DNA of 64,000 bases from Paenibacillus sp. JJ-223 (GTDB lineage: Bacteria > Bacillota > Bacilli > Paenibacillales > Paenibacillaceae), in assembly GCF_927798175.1 (NCBI RefSeq), contig NZ_CAKMMP010000003.1, positions 186,001-250,000 of the forward strand, in the 5' to 3' direction. Of this stretch, positions 62,810 to 64,000 are shown one piece after another (the first letter of the stretch is position 1; every line of letters starts with the position of its first letter). Both the position numbers and the translations under genes were made by a program. The notes beneath the pieces are model-generated. The model worked only from the letters and a program-made list of their open reading frames with translations. It was not told where the DNA came from and ran no database searches.

Positions 62810-64000
62810 GTGCGAAAAAGTAAAACTTTTTACAATATCTTTGTTCCAATTCTGCTCCTCAGCGTGGGCATCGTTGTTTGTTTCGGAAGTTATATTTATA
62901 TTTCTACCACGAAGTCCGTGATCGAACGGCTCGGAGAGGGACGCCAAAGTCTCATCATGCAGGTCCGCAATACATTGGAGCAGAAAATTCAGACGATCGA
63001 GTATGCTTTTGCCACATACAGCACAACGCCATCGTTCCGCACGGTGATCGACAGTCCGCTGACCGGACAGGATTACGAAGCCTATCGGGAATTGAACTCC
63101 CAATTGGGTTATATCGCAACGATGGGCCTGGATGGTATCCAATATACGCTGGTAAGCCTAAAGCAAAACTGGAGTCTGTCCAACGGATCCTTAACCCGGA
63201 TGACGGACACCGAAAAAGAAGGATTGCAGCACCTATTCGCCGATGCCGACGGCAAAGGGCTGTATTGGACCAAAACCGAAGACGGGATTCGGTTATTACA
63301 TGCCTTACCCGTGTATTCCAAGGAAAAAGAAGCGATCGCCATGTCGGATATTTCGCTCCGTACGTTGAATCTTTCGCTGCAGACCCAACCTGATGCCGCC
63401 ATCTACATATTAGACAAACAAGGAGAGCTGTTATACGCAAGCCAGACGGAGCAAAAGGCGCTGTCGAGCGAGCAGATGGGGTGGATAAGCAGTCAGACAG
63501 TGAGCGAACCGCGTGCAGGGCAAATGGAAATTCCCGACCCGTCCGGTGGAACCTTGATCGGATTGTATGCCCGCTCAGCCTATAATGGTTGGACCTATGT
63601 CACGCTTCTGGATCAGAAGGAAGTCAGCCAGGCATTGACGACGACTCGTGTCGGCCTTATTGTCATGGGCATCGTGATTTTGGGCTTGATGGTCGTTCTT
63701 GCCTACATCATCTCGCTGTATCTTGCCAAGCCTTTCCGCAAAATCCGGCACAGTCTCGGGAACCGTTCCGAGAGAACGATCAAGGACGAAGTCGACTGGA
63801 TTATTCAATCGATCGATTCCATCGTGTCTGAAAACCAAAGTTTGGAACAGCTGATGCATCTGGAGAAGCCGAAGCTGGAAACGCAGTTTGTGCTTAATAT
63901 GCTGCAAAATCGGCTGACCCGCGAAGAAGTGGCGGATAATCTGGAGCGGTTCGGTTACCGCATCACCACCGATGTTCTGTTCGTCACCATGCTGATTCAG
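62810..64000 (+). CDS. Membrane-anchored sensor protein, probably AraC-type regulator, 3' end beyond window
   Basis: Open from a GTG at 62810 (GGAGGGG at 62797-62803) to the end of the window, 397 residues so far. Membrane segment ~8-33, an extracellular domain of ~250 residues (YAFATYSTTPSFRTVID, NWSLSNGSLTRM), and a second segment ~282-305 (VGLIVMGIVILGLMVVLAYI). Then cytoplasmic text SLYLAKPFRKIRHSLG, LETQFVLNMLQNRLTREEV. This is the layout of the large YtdP-like AraC regulators of Paenibacillus, whose helix-turn-helix would follow; a YesM-like kinase is less likely because no HAMP is seen. Confidence 0.8.
   Translation, partial: MRKSKTFYNIFVPILLLSVGIVVCFGSYIYISTTKSVIERLGEGRQSLIMQVRNTLEQKIQTIEYAFATYSTTPSFRTVIDSPLTGQDYEAYRELNSQLGYIATMGLDGIQYTLVSLKQNWSLSNGSLTRMTDTEKEGLQHLFADADGKGLYWTKTEDGIRLLHALPVYSKEKEAIAMSDISLRTLNLSLQTQPDAAIYILDKQGELLYASQTEQKALSSEQMGWISSQTVSEPRAGQMEIPDPSGGTLIGLYARSAYNGWTYVTLLDQKEVSQALTTTRVGLIVMGIVILGLMVVLAYIISLYLAKPFRKIRHSLGNRSERTIKDEVDWIIQSIDSIVSENQSLEQLMHLEKPKLETQFVLNMLQNRLTREEVADNLERFGYRITTDVLFVTMLIQ

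Overview
The window looks like a chromosomal segment of a spore-forming, mid-GC member of the Bacillota, most likely Paenibacillus. Support for this: a gerA-type germination operon with sigma-G-like promoters, YesM/YesN two-component systems paired with Lpl-type sugar ABC transporters, an S-layer (SLH) surface enzyme, a T-box in front of trpS, class Ib ribonucleotide reductase, strong AGGAGG ribosome sites and frequent TTG/GTG starts.

Layout. 1-1.7 kb: end of helD, then two GNAT acetyltransferases. 2.3-6 kb: a 1188-residue secreted PHP-phosphoesterase/SLH protein. 6-9.6 kb: nrdI-nrdE-nrdF on the minus strand behind two NrdR boxes. 9.9-11.1 kb: two more GNATs and a broken AraC end. 11.3 kb: a seven-repeat RCC1-like propeller. 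12.6-19.1 kb: a probable small-molecule cluster (glycosyltransferase, class III aminotransferase, zinc dehydrogenase, MFS exporter, DUF1349 protein, HAD phosphatase) facing an AraC regulator. 20-25 kb: Fur-controlled heme monooxygenase, LysR/EamA pair, DHDPS-family lyase, YczE-like membrane protein, paiA. 25.5-38.4 kb: a carbohydrate locus with YesMN, LplB/YtcP permeases, solute-binding lipoprotein, GH106-like glycosidase, alpha/beta hydrolase, GH105 hydrolase and AraC; the GH105 points to rhamnogalacturonan-type pectin. 38.5-43 kb: sporulation/germination genes. 43-49 kb: YitT, YdeI, five tRNAs, a secreted protein, EamA. 49-52.5 kb: T-box/trpS, YeiH with its LysR. 52.5-57 kb: barnase-like lipoprotein, tubby-like protein, PadR/pentapeptide/DrrAB-like exporter. 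57-60.7 kb: rifampicin phosphotransferase with a candidate divergent sRNA, and a methyltransferase. 60.9-62.7 kb: an intact IS200/IS605 element (tnpA, tnpB, omega-RNA). 62.8 kb to the end: a membrane-anchored sensor-regulator running off the window.

The most unusual feature is a dispersed palindromic repeat of about 190-240 nt. It has three full copies (17.5, 45.0, 47.4 kb), one truncated copy (23.9 kb) and two decayed fragments (20.0, 62.7 kb). The core is conserved, but the terminal arms differ between copies while still pairing with each other. Two full copies sit inside the loop of an intrinsic terminator. Other non-coding signals are a consensus minus-strand promoter followed by a terminator upstream of rph, and divergent sigma-G-like promoters between a Gln-rich small protein and gerA. 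All calls are from reading the sequence; no database search was run.
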